From NCBI RefSeq assembly GCF_030272615.1, contig NC_081407.1, positions 152,601,048 to 152,665,047 of the forward strand: 64,000 nt of DNA, read 5' to 3'. Below are positions 1 through 13,235 of the stretch, piece after piece. How positions within the stretch are numbered: the stretch's first letter is position 1; the number at the start of each line of letters is the position of its first letter. Below the pieces are notes generated by a model. It was not told where the DNA came from. It did not search any database and saw nothing but the letters and a program-made list of their open reading frames with translations. The stretch is from Cryptomeria japonica. Lineage: Eukaryota > Streptophyta > Pinopsida > Cupressales > Cupressaceae. The translations under genes were made by a program, and so were the position numbers.

Positions 1-57
1 AAAGATCTTCAAGGCTGCATATTCTTCATTCAACTATTGTGGAGCAAAATTACATCA

Positions 58-872
58 TTCATATGGAAGCATGTGTGTGTGATTATGGTTTTGTCATGTT
101 CATGCCATTTTATACAACATATGTGATTACATTTAAGAAGAAAAAACATCATCATCAATAATTGTAGATCTGAGGTATATCTTTCCATTATTTATTTTAG
201 TATTTGTAGTTATTAATTCAAGGTTCATTCCTAAACCAAGGTTTCACTTAGACAAACCCCTATCTCCAACCATTTTCCCTTCTCCACTATGTGCGGAATA
301 GGTACAGAGTTGTAATTTTTTCAAGATCAACATTATTCACAAAGACGAATAGGTTCCCCTTTAGATGGTGAAAAGTGCCGAGGACTGGAGCGATGGCCAT
401 TCTGGTCCCGACAATTCAGCTCGACCCTCTGGGAATAGATCTGAACATTCACATTTTTCTCAATTATAGGTTTGTGGCTTCGTTTGACGACTGTAGCTCA
501 CTTTTTATTCATAATATGTTTAATATCAATCCATTTACCTTAATTTCAATATTTTCACAATTCAACTTAATAGAGGGAATCAAACTCCAACCAGTGAATC
601 TAGTCAAATTTCTCGGCCCTTTCCTTGTTGGATTGAGGCTAGATCTATTGGATTCACCCCTCTTTAATGTAATTTGTCCCTAAGAAAAAATTAAGGGTTT
701 TACTACATCTATTGGGTGAAACCCTAATTTTTTACTATTACAGGGAAATATACCTCAAATCTGCAATTGTTGATGATGATGCAATTCTCTTTTAATGTAA
801 TCACAAATGTTGAATGTAATGACATGACAAACACGTGGACATGAAAAACCCTAATCAGACACACATGCTTTA
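58..872. repeat. Long inverted repeat, about 130-bp arms, with 550-bp centre
   Basis: The left arm (about 58-188) is the imperfect reverse complement of the right arm (about 742-872). Shared blocks include the reverse complement of CACACACATGCTT, TAATCACA..TGTTG, and TTGATGATGATG with an ATACCTCA core. The centre (189-741) has no recognisable coding sequence; the 102-codon ORF at 375-683 looks like chance. The layout would fit a foldback or TIR-type non-autonomous DNA element, or two inverted copies of one repeat. A further degenerate copy in right-arm orientation lies at about 2287-2390, which favours a dispersed repeat family. I did not identify a target-site duplication. Confidence 0.5.
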
Positions 873-3390
873 TCATCATTAATGTCCAATTTGTTCATTT
901 GGAAAGAATTGTTCTCATCATCTAAATTTTCATCTCTACTTGACATTATATTAAGTGGTCCATATCATTAAGGAAATGCATAACATCTTGTATGAAAACA
1001 TGTTGATGGATAAGATAAGCTCTAGGGGAATGAGGAGGGTCTAAAGTGATATATGTGTTAAGATATTTATTATCAATGTTGTTAACTTGTCCCTCTTGCA
1101 CCAAAGTAACCTTGTGAGAAGAGGATTCCTCGTTACTCTTCAATGCTACATCTCCATTGGAGAGATCATTGATAAAAGTGATAACTATTTCCTCGTGTAT
1201 AAGAGATACTCTAGGAAAGGTACAAGTATGATTCATCTGAACATCATTCTTAGGAGGATTATTAAAGGTACCACTTGAAACATCCACTAAACCTTTACAC
1301 ATTTCATGAACATCTTTAAAATACCATCAAATAACAACATGAAACATGTATAAAAGATTTGAAAAATAAAGTGAATATAGGAAACATATGTGAAACCCTT
1401 ATTATGGAATACATCAAAATGGAATGGATCAATGCAAGAAACAAGAAGTAAAGAAGACACCATTCAACACATGGTTTTAATAAATATAGTTAATAAACAA
1501 TGTAATCACATGTGAAATTGCAAACAAAACAAATTTTGTAAATTCCATTGTGGAAAATCAGATCTGAAAGTGAATATCAAAACTTAATGCAAGTATAATA
1601 CAAGTCGGGTTCATCAAAATTTAAGGTGGGTAAATGTGATCCAGTAATCTAATTATGTAAACTATGAATCAAACTCATTTACCTCAACAAAAAATTCAAG
1701 AATGATCAATAGGCCCAACTTCAGACCTATTGTGTGAGTTGTGCACTAATGATTGATTGTGATTTTTATTTGATAAGAGAATGTGATAATTAGGGCTAAT
1801 GATGTAAAATTGAGAGTAATCATCTTAAATAGTAAGCTACAAAATAGATGTGCAAACTCTAAGTATAGATCTAGAAATGAGAATCGGAGAAGAACATGTC
1901 TCTATAATTTGAGCTTGAAACTGTCAAACATTATAGCTAGGTGTAACTGTCCTCCAGATGTCTAATGTAGATATCAAAAAAAAATTTGGGATCAAGATGT
2001 CACTCTAAGTACTTCCCAATATTTTTGTCAGATTAGTGTTTGAGCTATAGTGTCCAAGGTTTTTTTCTCTTTTAAAATTGGGTTCTTTTTGTCACATTCT
2101 AAATTTTTTGAAGCTATATTCCTTCTTTGCTAAACATGAAACCCACACACATGAGAGATAAAAAATGCTGCTAGTCTAATAGGGGTTCGCCTAGGTCAAA
2201 CCCCAAGTTTGGAATTATCCCTATAGTGAAAATAGATAGAAAGGATGAAATTTGAAGCAATACATTGAATCACAATGATATTACCTCAACCTTGATTTTG
2301 TGGATGATGATGCAATTATATTTGGATAGGACCCTTAAATAATGATGAAGAACATGGCATAACAAGACAATATCAATCATGAAAAACCAATTGCATGAAG
2401 ATTGTTGTAATTTTCTTGTCCATAATGCTCATATTTGAATAAATTCACTCATAATACTTGCTCTAGGAGGTGATATCAATAGTTCTTGATGAAAATTAAT
2501 TAGGAAGTATTCTCTTATATAGGTTTCCTAAGGTATTTCATAAATTAGGCCAGCCTCCAATGGTCATATTAAAATATTAGGATTGAGAATCATCTGGCGA
2601 GAATCGGTGTACCAACATATTCAAAGTTGGGCCCTATCTAGGAGGACCGTGGAACCTAGTACCCTATTCTGCTAGAACAAGAGAACTTAGCGTCCTACTC
2701 CACCCAAAAAGGGGTGATGCAAAGGTAGCATAAGTGTACACGATCTCACAACAAGGAATCAAATCGATGTATCACCGTATGACATTAGTTTTTCAATACA
2801 AGGCCAAAAATAGGCTTGGAAAAGAGCTAGGAGGAGACACACTAAGGAAAGGACCCAAAAAGTTGTGTGAAATTGTAAGAGGTTGCAATTTACGAGACAA
2901 TACTTAGTGGTCTGGTTAGTGATGTAGTTTTCTCAATTCTGCATACACCTCTCCTAGCTTTTAACTAGGTGATAGGATATGTGGCTAATGATTGAGTGAT
3001 ATATTTCTTAATTTGTGGTACCCTAGAATACGTTGTACTATTCTATGGAGGTCTAAGGGGTGTGTTATGTATTATAAATTCCCTCCAAAACCCATAGACC
3101 TTCTAGGATGTTAATTATTTCTCTCCTTGCATCCAAGCATCAATAACTTCATCATTGTTTGTGCCTTCATGGTCACTATCAAGCTTGATTTATTCTAAGT
3201 TATTTGGATCTTCTTCTTCTGCATCTAGGAGTTTTGAGATAAAGATTTTTTAGATCTTCTCCTTCTTTATCTTGTCCTACTTCTTCCACATATGTTCTAT
3301 CTTATAGTTCAACAAGTAGAATGTGGACTATTCCACTATCATCTGCAAATGAGATATCTTCTTTCCAAAAATCCACAATACCATTTTTGT
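873..3390. other. Non-coding AT-rich stretch with repeat debris
   Basis: No ORF here resembles a known family. The stretch contains a degenerate third copy of the inverted-repeat arm (about 2287-2390). A somewhat GC-richer block at about 2590-2960 looks like transposon sequence but carries no domain I can name. Confidence 0.4.
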
Positions 3391-3397
3391 TAACAAA

Positions 3398-5370
3398 TCA
3401 TCTCAATCTAAACAAGGCTCTAAAGGTATTGAATGAATCCTTCATCTCTACTACTTTTAAATCCACAATTTTCTTTATACCTTTAATGTTAACCTCAACA
3501 TTCTTCCATGTCCTTAATGTTTCCATACCAAAACCATCTGCTAAGATTATGTTCATAGGTGTTTTTACAAGCTTTTTCCTTCCTAGATTCTCTATCGTAA
3601 CTGTATTATGTTCAAGTGTACACATAGATCAACAATTATATACTTCACCTTGTTATCATTTAGATGCACATTGATGATAAAAGGACCATTCTTCTAGTGT
3701 TGATCCTTGGATATTCAATTAACTTGTTTCTTTTGTTTGTTCCAATACTTCCCAATTATTTTAACTTCACCACTAAGTCTTTTTACTAGGCTAAAGAGGT
3801 CAATTCCTTCAACATCCTAACATCCTCTTTAGTGAAACTTGTTATTTCATCTTGTTACTACTTCATGAATGTTGTTTTTTTCTTTTCTGCTATTGTTCTC
3901 ATGTTGATGTTTATTAGGCTAGAATTACTCCCAATATTTCTCTTTTGGACTAGAGTCTTCATACTCACATTCAATATCCCTATAATTCTCTTTTCAATGT
4001 TAGTCCCTTTTGTAGTGAATATTGTAGCCTATTTCTTTGGTTTGGGTCTCTTTTTATTCTTCATTTCATCACTTGTTCCTCTATAGAATACTTTGCATTA
4101 GATGTATCAAAGGACCGTATGCCGATCCATTAGCATCCCCTTACTCCCTATGGAGGTACACTTTGGACCACGATAGCTCCTCTCTACATGTCATCACTTC
4201 TTAATGGTGCTCTAGCATTTTGAAATAACTACCCTGCGTTTTTACACTTATATAAGTCATGTATCTTATCTCCACAAAATAGACTTTTATTCTTCTTATC
4301 TCCCCAACACTTAGTGGCATAGTGACTAACTCTTCCACAATTACAGCATGTGGAATCATTCCTCCAATTATTTCTTTATCGACATCTACCTCCTCTATAA
4401 TTGGATTGTCTCTTATCTTTAATACTATCCTATTGTGAGTTATTATGTGTGGAACAAGCATTTTTTACCCTCTCCAAGGGGTTGTTTATAACCTACATCA
4501 TTTCTTTCATCTGCACTACAATTGTAGCTATGATATCATTGATGGCAATTATTTCCTCCATTCTGAACTAGAGACTGATAATTTAAATAGTCCTTAGTCA
4601 ATTGGGTATCACATTCTTGCCAAAGAGTATAGCATGTTGAATTAGTTTTTAATGGTTTTGACTTCTACATGTAAGGTGCCAAAATCCTATCTCCTTGTAC
4701 TATATTACAATTATTCTAGGCATGACCCTTTAGAGAGAAGTATGTGCACAATAACTCCTTTTCCTTTTTGTTCTCCTTTTGTTATGATTTCATTTTGAAT
4801 GGTTAAATCTGAATTTGTAACTAGAGTTCCTTAAGAGCTTCTTTGGTTTCATCCTTTTATGGCTTTCTCTAGGGTTATCCTTCAATCGGGTAGGTCATTT
4901 TAATCAGCTTTGTATGGGAGTCAAAGACTCTTCCATCCAAAGCTACTTTGATGTCTTTAGTAATCTAGAAGTAAAACCAATCGAGTAGGTCATTTTTCTC
5001 CAAGAGTGGCTCTTCTAGTTTCCAAAAAACCTTTTTGAACCTTTTATCATAGGCCTTAATTGACTCATTCCCATTTTGCTAACACTTTTGGTAGGGATGG
5101 TCGAAGTATCAAAATTTACTAAGAGATCATCCTTAAGTTCATCCCAAATGTTGCTATATTAAGAATAGGTCTTCATATACCAATCTAGTTCATATTTTCT
5201 TAGAGAGGACACATAGTCTTGTAATCTATATCGATCTTCTTGTAAACCTTTTATTTCCCATAGAGACTCCAATAGGAATGCATGTTCTGTGACTTCAGTG
5301 GTGTCTTGGCTGAAAACTAGTATCTTGATTGAGGCTCTCATTTTGTGTGATTTTTTCTCCAATTTAGGTT
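3398..5370 (-). pseudogene. Gag/protease remnant of an LTR retrotransposon, antisense
   Basis: Read on the minus strand, three pieces appear in gag-pol order. At 5362-5159 is a gag-like stretch rich in charged residues, containing LRKYELDW. At 4348-4307 is a perfect CX2CX4HX4C zinc knuckle (CCNCGRVSHYATKC), followed by a degenerate second one. At 3625-3398 is a segment resembling the retropepsin-linker of plant Ty3-gypsy elements (DGFGMETL, VNIKGIKKIVDLKVVEM). Stops and frameshifts separate the pieces, so it is dead. No reverse transcriptase follows, so the copy is truncated. The zinc knuckle is the secure part; the clade assignment is inference. Confidence 0.6.
4307..4348 (-). other. CCHC zinc knuckle of the gag remnant
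   Basis: Fourteen codons on the minus strand read CCNCGRVSHYATKC, an exact CX2CX4HX4C motif of retroviral-type nucleocapsid domains, which bind element RNA. It is the clearest diagnostic in the 3.4-5.4 kb region. Confidence 0.75.
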
Positions 5371-5872
5371 TCTAGATTTGGGGACATTCCTTTTTCTCCT
5401 TCTTAATACTTTGAACCATTTGGGGCTTCTCTTTTCTACTCTTATCTCTCTTTAGTTTAATATCAAAGAACTCACTTCCCAATATCTCTTCTCAAGCAAC
5501 CTCTTGCTCTACTTTGTCTTCTCGTTTTTCTTATTTTCTCTTCTACGATATATTTTCTACTAAAATTCACCCATTGTTATATAGATGTGGGGATGGATTC
5601 TGGTTAGGGAGTTGTGACTCCTCAAAACAACATTTTATTTTTTTGTTTGTAAGTGACATTTGATTAGTAAGTGACCTCAACTCTTTGCGCGAATTAAATT
5701 TAACTAATTTTAACTTCCTCTTCTTTATCTTTCTCCTACTTTCTTAAACTTTATATGATCTCATTAACTAATTCCTCATAATTTAACTAGTTTAATTATA
5801 CATTCTTCGTAATTTGCAAAAAATTTATGTCATCTAAGTAGGCTAAAAGTTAACTAGTTTAATAATACCTTT

Positions 5873-6345
5873 TGTTGGTGTAATTATTTATTCATCTTGG
5901 ATATAATTACACTTTACTTAAGTTCGCTTAGGTACATGCATAACATTGCAGTTTGCACATGAGACACTTAGGGAGATGTGCATATATAGGGATGATGTAT
6001 GTAGGAGAATTTCCACCTTTTGTGGTCTTATCTTGTTTGTTACATTCCACATTCGGTGGGTGATCCACCTCTTGTGGAATATTATATTATTTCTCCTACC
6101 TACCCCTACCTATTCTTACCTACCCTTGTTTCTCATTGATCCACATGTCATGATTGTGTCCTCACATATCCATATGGCCTTGCCTTTATAAGCAGGCTCA
6201 TCTTTCATTGTATGAAATGATCCAGTTGATCTCTTTTGCATCTTGATAGGAATATAGTTTATTCTTGTCATATTTTCTCTCTTGTCATTGTGCTATCTTT
6301 TGGTCTCTTTGATCTTGGTTGCTTCAAGCATAATCTCACACCTTT
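5873..6345 (+). mobile_element. Solo-LTR-like block, copia-style
   Basis: The block starts TGTTGGTG, carries a TATA-like TTTATAA (about 6185) in plus orientation, and is pyrimidine-rich towards its end, as expected of an LTR. I found neither a primer-binding site after it nor a matching second LTR, so a solo or truncated LTR is most likely. The 3' boundary is approximate. It could be the 5' LTR of the decayed copia pol at 8.2-9.4 kb, but no gag is visible between them. Confidence 0.4.
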
Positions 6346-8185
6346 TTCTCACACTAACAAGCTCTACCTTGGTAGGCATATATGCAAATGTAGAAACTTG
6401 CACGATGTAGTAAAAATAAATAGAGTTATTTGCCCATTTATTAAGAAAAATAAAGAGAATGGGATTCTAGATTTTCATCACATAAATGGTCTTAGGGGAG
6501 GGTGGCATTAAATGCATGACATAGATAGTACAAAAATGAAGGTCAATTGCCACACCATAAATAAAGTATATTATCCCCTTTCTTAGCAATCCTTCACCCT
6601 AAAAGGACCATAAGAGGGGTTGACAAATAAGAGTATTGGCATGTTATAGGTGCTTCAAGCTCTTTAGAAGGAATCAACACCAAACACATAAAACTTTGAG
6701 TAGAAGTAAAAGAAAAGCAATAAGAAGGAACCGCCTAAGGAGAGAAGAATATGGCCTTGTGAGTGGGGAGATTTAGAAGTGGGCATGGAAATCCATCAAC
6801 ACATAAACTAAAATAGTAGATGCTTGGTGGGAATTATAGATCTCTATGGATAGTTCTTTTAAGGTTATTGCATAGAAAAGTGAGGGTGGAGATGGATGTG
6901 TAGAGGTCAATGTGACTGAAACTCTATATGGGCCCTCATCCAATGTGATTTTGCTTTGTGCTTCCAATTTTATGTCCGAGATATTAAGTTCTAAGAGACT
7001 TATCTTGGTGGATTTGTATATGCCTTTGCAAGGCATTAGCTCTCATTTGGGACAATACAACCATTGTACTTAAAGGGATTCATTATATTTTCCACTCTTA
7101 ATGTCAATGCACACAAGTCTCTTATGTAGGAATATAGAATCAAAGTATTTGTCAATGTTAGTGGGTTCTTCTAGTGGTGTTTTTATTACAATCACACCAG
7201 CTTGGTATTCTCTAATGAAGACAGAAATGGAGACCGTGAAGAACATGAGTAAAAAGGAATCCCTTGCTATTAATTTCCATTGTCTACTAGTACCAACTAA
7301 GAATGTAGTATCAAAAATATAGATTGGGAGTATTTCTATAAAGTGGTTTTCCTTGCTTAATAAGGATCATATATTTTCCAATCACCTACCAAATAAGATT
7401 GATGAGAGTGGGAATGAAATAAACTCCATCTTGAAACCCAAACCAATTCTATACATCTTCCAACTAGTGCACAACCCATGGAGTATGGTTAATGGAGTAA
7501 TGAATGACTATGTTGCTCATTTATTGCTACATATTTTTTTTGGGAACCCTAATTTTTATTTTTTATATGGATCTCAATGCATGAGTTATGTTAAATTTGT
7601 AGTAAGCCCAAAATCATTATACTCTACTAAGGTCAATCTACAAACTAAAATTTAACTTAAAGATACATTTATTCACATTTTTTTGTAATGCTAGACTAGT
7701 TTCTAAGATTTTCATAGCAACTCATGTCAAATGTAATCTACATATTACAATGTTTTGACAAGTAGTTTGTACACTATGAATGTTATCACTTTTTTTTTCA
7801 ATTATTTTGTCAAGCAACTATTTTCCCTAGTACATGTTTCAATTGTTTGTATACACATCTAACAAGGCTATACAATTTTAATAGTTAGCTCACTTCTTTG
7901 ATTCTTGATGCTTAGATGGTTGCTCTTACGCTCTATCAAGGCTATTAATAAAACATAATCTCGAGGAAAGAGTGAATCTCCTTATGTTTCGAGTTATGAT
8001 TAAAGTATTATAGAGGGAATTAGTAGAAGGGGCATGGTACGCGTGTGCATGGATTTGCAATTTGTTTTTTGAAAGTTTGATTGGCTACTAACTCTATATA
8101 CCAAGTTTAGTCTTGTTAATGCTATAATATTGCCTTATTTATACTAGCTTTTAGCTTTGAAAATCTTTATTAAGATTTGTAGTTA
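6346..8185. other. Unassigned, probably decayed retroelement interior
   Basis: Only short unrelated ORFs (for example 6773-7036 minus, 7101-7322 and 7353-7655 plus) occur here and none shows a motif I recognise. The position between an LTR-like block and copia integrase remains suggests gag and early pol decayed beyond recognition. Confidence 0.3.
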
Positions 8186-8920
8186 TAAGCTATGAATAAA
8201 CAATTACACCATATCGAGCTTATTTCAAATGAAAACTCGACATGAAATTTGGTGTGATCATCTTCCATCAATATTACACCTTCAGGTTTTCAAATCCACT
8301 TGCTATATATTGATTACAAAGGAGAAAAGGTATAAGTTGGGATACAATTCAAAAATACATCATTTTTGTTTATTCAAAATCCTTAAAGACTTAACAAATT
8401 ACTTGATAAGAAAAACAAGGAATTTCTCATGGCAAAAGATGTATTGTTATAAAACCACAAAGGACATTGCCAACATTGATCAACAATTGAGTTGACTCTA
8501 AAAATTTATAAAATTTGATGTTTTTAAAGAGAATATGGGGATTCAAAACATTAAAGGGAGCACATATAGTTTGGAATATGCCTAGAGATGTTGAAAAAAA
8601 CTCTCGTCGGAGAAAAAATTGAAACTTAATTATAAGATGAAAAAGTTTTCTAGAGCAACAACCAAAAGATGAAGCTTTAGACCAAGAAAATGAGTAACTA
8701 TTTGTTCTACAAGTAACACAAAAAATGTTGGGGGAAAAATGAAATAGATATACATCTAAAGCAAAACAACAACAAGAAAAGCCCTTACAAGAAATTCAAT
8801 ATAAGCTTTGCAAGGCCTCCAGAAGAAGTAATTTTTTTTTGTTTTGATTCATAACCAACTTCTTTCAAACAAGCTGAAAAGCTTAATATGTGAAGAAAAA
8901 TAATGAAAATTGAATATGAT

Positions 8921-9062
8921 GCCTTGGTCAAGTATGACCCTCGGAGTTGGTTGATCCTTCACTCAATTATAAACCCGTTGGTTGATATGGTGCCTTGTCA
9001 AGTATGGCCCTTGGGAGTTGGTTGCTCCTTCACTCAATTATAAACTCATTGGTTGCTAGTGG
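8921..9062 (+). repeat. Tandem duplication, 71-bp period, two copies
   Basis: Two adjacent units (8921-8991 and 8992-9062) start GCCTTGGTCAAGTATG and GCCTTGTCAAGTATG and stay alike to the end. They lie inside the copia remnant between integrase and reverse transcriptase sequence. Confidence 0.75.
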
Positions 9063-9289
9063 AACTTTTAAAATAAATACAAAGCAGATGGCTCATTTGA
9101 CAAACACATAACAAGACTTGTCACAAAAGATATGTTCAAACAAATAACAAGACTTGTCACAAAAGATCAAAAAGAAGGAATGACAGAGATGTTTACACCA
9201 ACAACAAAATGTACTGCCATTTAAACATATTTTGTTGGCTTTACCAACACAAAATAGATGGGAGTTCATCAAATGGACATGAAAACTAC

Positions 9290-9391
9290 TTTTCTAAATT
9301 ATGTTCTCAAAGAAATGGTTTACTTTTTTAAATTATGTTCTCAAAGAAATGGTTTACTTTTTTAAATTATGTTCTCAAAGAAATGGTTTAC
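9290..9391 (+). repeat. Three 34-bp direct repeats in copia RT sequence
   Basis: Units 9290-9323, 9324-9357 and 9358-9391 are nearly identical and cover the sequence just after the RT motif MDMKTTFLN. The 34-bp period is not a multiple of three, so each copy shifts the frame. Confidence 0.85.
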
Positions 9392-9405
9392 TTTTCTAAA
9401 TTTGA

Positions 9406-11418
9406 CATGGATGGCAATTATTGTGCTGTGCTTGCATGTAATGTATTTACTTGGCAAATAAATTATATGCAGTTGAATCCAGAATTACAGCACAATAATC
9501 ATCACGAACTGTAGAAATTTAATCTATCTGATGGATGGCAATGTCAAATTGATACACTGTTTAATTGCAAAGGATCACTTCAATTGTAAAGCAACTAACG
9601 GGTATCTTGACAGAAGTACCTGGAAGAGAGAAATCTGAAAAATTCGAAAATATGATTGGTCTCGCTGTAACCCTTGTTGAATATAATATAATTACATATA
9701 ATTACAAATATTAGTCTTTTTGTCTTGAAGATGAATTTAAGGGACGTCTAGAGACGAACAAAATGGTCACATTGATAAATATGTGTACTGCATCTCTTTC
9801 TGATTGAATGCAATTTTGGGTTGCATTTCTATTTTTTTCTGCATTTTAGCAATCCATTTACTGCCTGACAAATAGGCCTTTAATGCCAGCCCTTTGTTTT
9901 ATGGATTTTAATTTCTTGTTTTTCAATTTCAAAACCCAGTAACTGAATTTAATCGATAATTGGAATACCATGTACGCACAATTTAAAGATCAGTCCTACA
10001 AGATTCTAATTTTGTCCTAGTCAAGAAAACCTAAAAATCTACTTCAATTATCATACCAACTGATACCGGAGGCCGAAAGAATGTAATCACATCATCTGAG
10101 GTTCAAATTAAGCATTTCTTAAATTCAATCGGTATTTTATTATTAAAGTTCATAGTCCTTGCATAAACTTAAGTGGATATTTTGGCCTTGTATGTTTCTA
10201 GGCAAAATGCAAGCAAAAGAATCTATAACAATACAAGATTTCTACACTGACATACTAGTGCACATTTTAGCAAATAAAAACTGGCACTCACCTATGCAGC
10301 CCAATAAAGACCTGTGAACACAGCTAAAGAACTTGCACGCCTAAAGAACTGTAATTTCCAGGTAAATATGATCATGAAAACACTATAATGTTGTTTTACA
10401 GGTTGTGATATCACCATTAATTAATATCTCTATTGTTCTTTATACAGATAGTACAAAGGTACAATATGCTATAGTTGCTGACACCTATTAACTAGCATAA
10501 ATATACCTGCTGCTGCTACTGGTTCAAATTAAGAATTCATGCAAGAATATTCCGTTCCCATACATTGATAAATATTGTTCATGAATGGTATCTTGTATGT
10601 AATCAAGCTTTCCCTTAAGAAAGACACTATCTGGTTTTAGCTTTGGGTTTTGTATCACAAACACCAGACTTTGGGATCAGCAAAATTATTTGCATAATAT
10701 TTTAGTCTTTAAGCATCTGTCAATTGGGAATTTTCCACTCCATTCTGAACTAGATTTTTTTTTCAAAGACCAAATTCTTTGCTCACGCTTCCAGCATTGC
10801 TCTTCCAAATTCATGCATTTTAAGATTTGGGCAATTCAGTCTTATCTTTCCCACACCAAGATGGAAAACTTTTTTAGTATCCAGATAAACATCTTAATGC
10901 ACATTCATTCTCGTAAAAAATTAAACAGAATGTATTCCAAGGTCCTAAATATACAGTCCAGTATAGGATAAATTAGACCGAACTGACAGCAATACATCTC
11001 AATTGAGTGAACTTCACTGCAGAGGCCATGAAGCTCTCCAAAGGCACCAAATACCAACAAAAGATCCCGATGTTACAGCCAATTACTTCCACATGATTAA
11101 ACTTATCAAGTTTTGACAGATGCATTTACAGATATGTCCTTGAAGTCATTAAGAAGCCTCACAAATACACTCACAAAGCATAATACAAAGACACAAACCT
11201 GACAACCTTACAGGCAATGATCCCTTGAATGTTTTGAATCCTAGGAAGAAAACTAGTATACAAATTAAAGAATGGTTGGAAATACATTCTGCAGGTTACT
11301 CTTCAGAATCTAAGTGCCTAATCTCTGGACCAGGAAAATAACTGTAAGCAGATAAAAACACATTTAATTTCCGACTTGACTTAAAATAACACCAAAAATA
11401 TTGACTGTAGGACCTAGG
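9406..11418 (-). other. Villin 3' flank, including its 3'UTR
   Basis: This lies directly downstream of the villin stop codon. No canonical AATAAA on the minus strand marks an obvious cleavage site, so the UTR end cannot be placed. A short inverted repeat (ATTGTGCTGT near 9420 and ACAGCACAAT near 9488) follows the copia remnant. No further coding sequence is seen; the 93-codon ORF at 10690-10971 has no recognisable features. Confidence 0.4.
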
Positions 11419-13235
11419 CTAGAACAAATCAACAGCCTTCTTCCGCATATCCTGCTTCCACTTAGGCTGGTCATAGAATTTTTTCTTGTCCATACCAAAA
11501 ATCTTCTCAAACTCCTCTGATGTTAAATATGCCTGCATCGGATGAAAATCATAAAAATCTCAACTTAGGTCCACACATAAACTAAAATGGTAAAAAATTT
11601 GCAGTTCCTAAAACATTTGGCACCGGATTGGTGTTTTTGTAATGAATCTACCTCTCTTTTTTTATGGTCAATTCCAGGAGCTGGATTGGTGGATTTAGCC
11701 TTCAGACGCTCATAACTGTAAGTGTCTGAGCTTCCATTCTCTTCTATCTCAACTTCAACCACTTTTGTCTCAGAAATTTCTTCTCCGTTAGTTTCTGAGC
11801 TGCTCTCTTCTAATTTTGTTCCTTCTTGGGCCGTTGAATCATCCTGTTTTGATAAGCTTTCCTCTGCTTCAGAACTTACTGTAGTAATTGATTTGTCATC
11901 AGGTACTTCTGCACAAGTCAATTTAATTTTCTTGTCAAGTTCCTTAATTTATGAAGCATGAGGCCCACAACTCTATTATAGTCAAAATTCCAAAACATAT
12001 AATCAAGCTTCTAAAATATTTAATAACTACGTTTGGGAAATTGCTGTAGTTTGTTATATTGGGTCACAGATCTGTGCATAAACATTTTGATTGGAAAATA
12101 TTGGGAAACTTGAGATCTCAGTATATTCTTTTTGTAATTATAAATTTATATGGATATAGATTTCTCTTAAACTCAGTTTTTTATTTTTGTTTTTGTAATG
12201 ATATTATCAGTCACCATTTTGATTGGTATATATTGGGATAAATGCATTTGATTCAGAGGCTTCAGATCTCAAATATTTTTTGTTTCATTTTCATCCTCGC
12301 TTGCTGTACCTGCAATAGTGGATTTATTAATGGTAGGTACAACTACAAATACATCGGATACGGAAGCTCTAGATCTCAAACATTTTTTGTTTCAATTTAT
12401 TCATCTATATGCTGTCTTTCTAAGAATCTGACATTACAGTTTGTTTGTAAGTTGGTAGCATAGGCCATTACTGATAGAGTTGTTTTTAGGACACATTTTC
12501 CTCTAAATTTATTTTATTTAAATAACAATAGGCAACATATAGAATTAGATAAATATAATGCAACTATACAAAAAAATCAAACAAATAAAAAAGAAAACCT
12601 ATCTTTGGATAAATCTATGTAAAATACATTAAGAGATATCCTTCTTGAAGTGCCTATGTAGATATTTCTAAAGATAGGTATACTAGTGTATGTAGCATGA
12701 TAACCACCAACTCTATTCTAGTCAATATTCAAAAATATATATTCAAGCTTCTAAAAAAATTCTACCTGAACCTGTCTCAGCAGATGTCTTATTATCATTG
12801 ACTACATTAGTCTTTACAGGTGAACCTGTTTTTGCCTCAGCATCCAATGCTGTAGATAAAGCTGCAAGAGCAGCTGCTCTCTGGGAAGACTGATTTGAAG
12901 TGCCAAACGCTTTTGCAGGTCTTGGTACAGGTTTACTTCCAGTGCTTGAACTGAAAGCAGAATTCAAGGCAGCTAATGCCGAAGCTCTTTGAGTTGGGCC
13001 ACTTTGCTTTGATCCATTAGAGCTATCAGAAAATGATGCTTGATTCTCTGCGCCAGTATCAGCTGTTGAGACTCGCTTCTTTAGGTTCTGAAAAACAAAG
13101 TACGATGTCACTTCAAGAATAGTATTAGCAAAGTGCCTAGAAAAGTATTCATATGAATATATTTATGACCTCAATGGCCTGAATAGGTATTCCCTGTAGA
13201 GTAGCAAGCTTCTTTTCAAATGAATTTCCCTGGGC
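11419..13235 (-). other. VLN: Villin exons 19-22: linker and headpiece
   Basis: Residues 726-977. The linker (about 748-915) has two Ala-rich repeats of the type QRA(S/A)ALAALNSAF, then an acidic Ser/Glu-rich stretch; it is probably disordered. The headpiece (about 917-977) reads [19 protein letters not shown], then [13 protein letters not shown], and ends [14 protein letters not shown] before TAG. The C-terminal KK and final hydrophobic-Leu-Phe follow the F-actin-binding headpiece consensus. A headpiece distinguishes villin from gelsolin and is needed for bundling. Confidence 0.95.

Larger units (their letters stand above)
8190..9405 (+). pseudogene. Decayed Ty1-copia pol: integrase C-terminus and reverse transcriptase
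   Basis: At about 8229-8480 the translation has the copia integrase C-terminal signature: HEIWCDHLPSILHLQVF, then CYILITKEKRYKLG. After a gap, about 9068-9290 encodes the start of the copia reverse transcriptase (KYKADGSFDKHITRLVTKD, then FTPTTKC and VHQMDMKTTFLN). Both lie on the plus strand in the correct order. Stops, frameshifts and internal duplications make it non-functional. The catalytic YVDD box and the copia RNase H are absent, so the copy is 3'-truncated. Confidence 0.75.
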
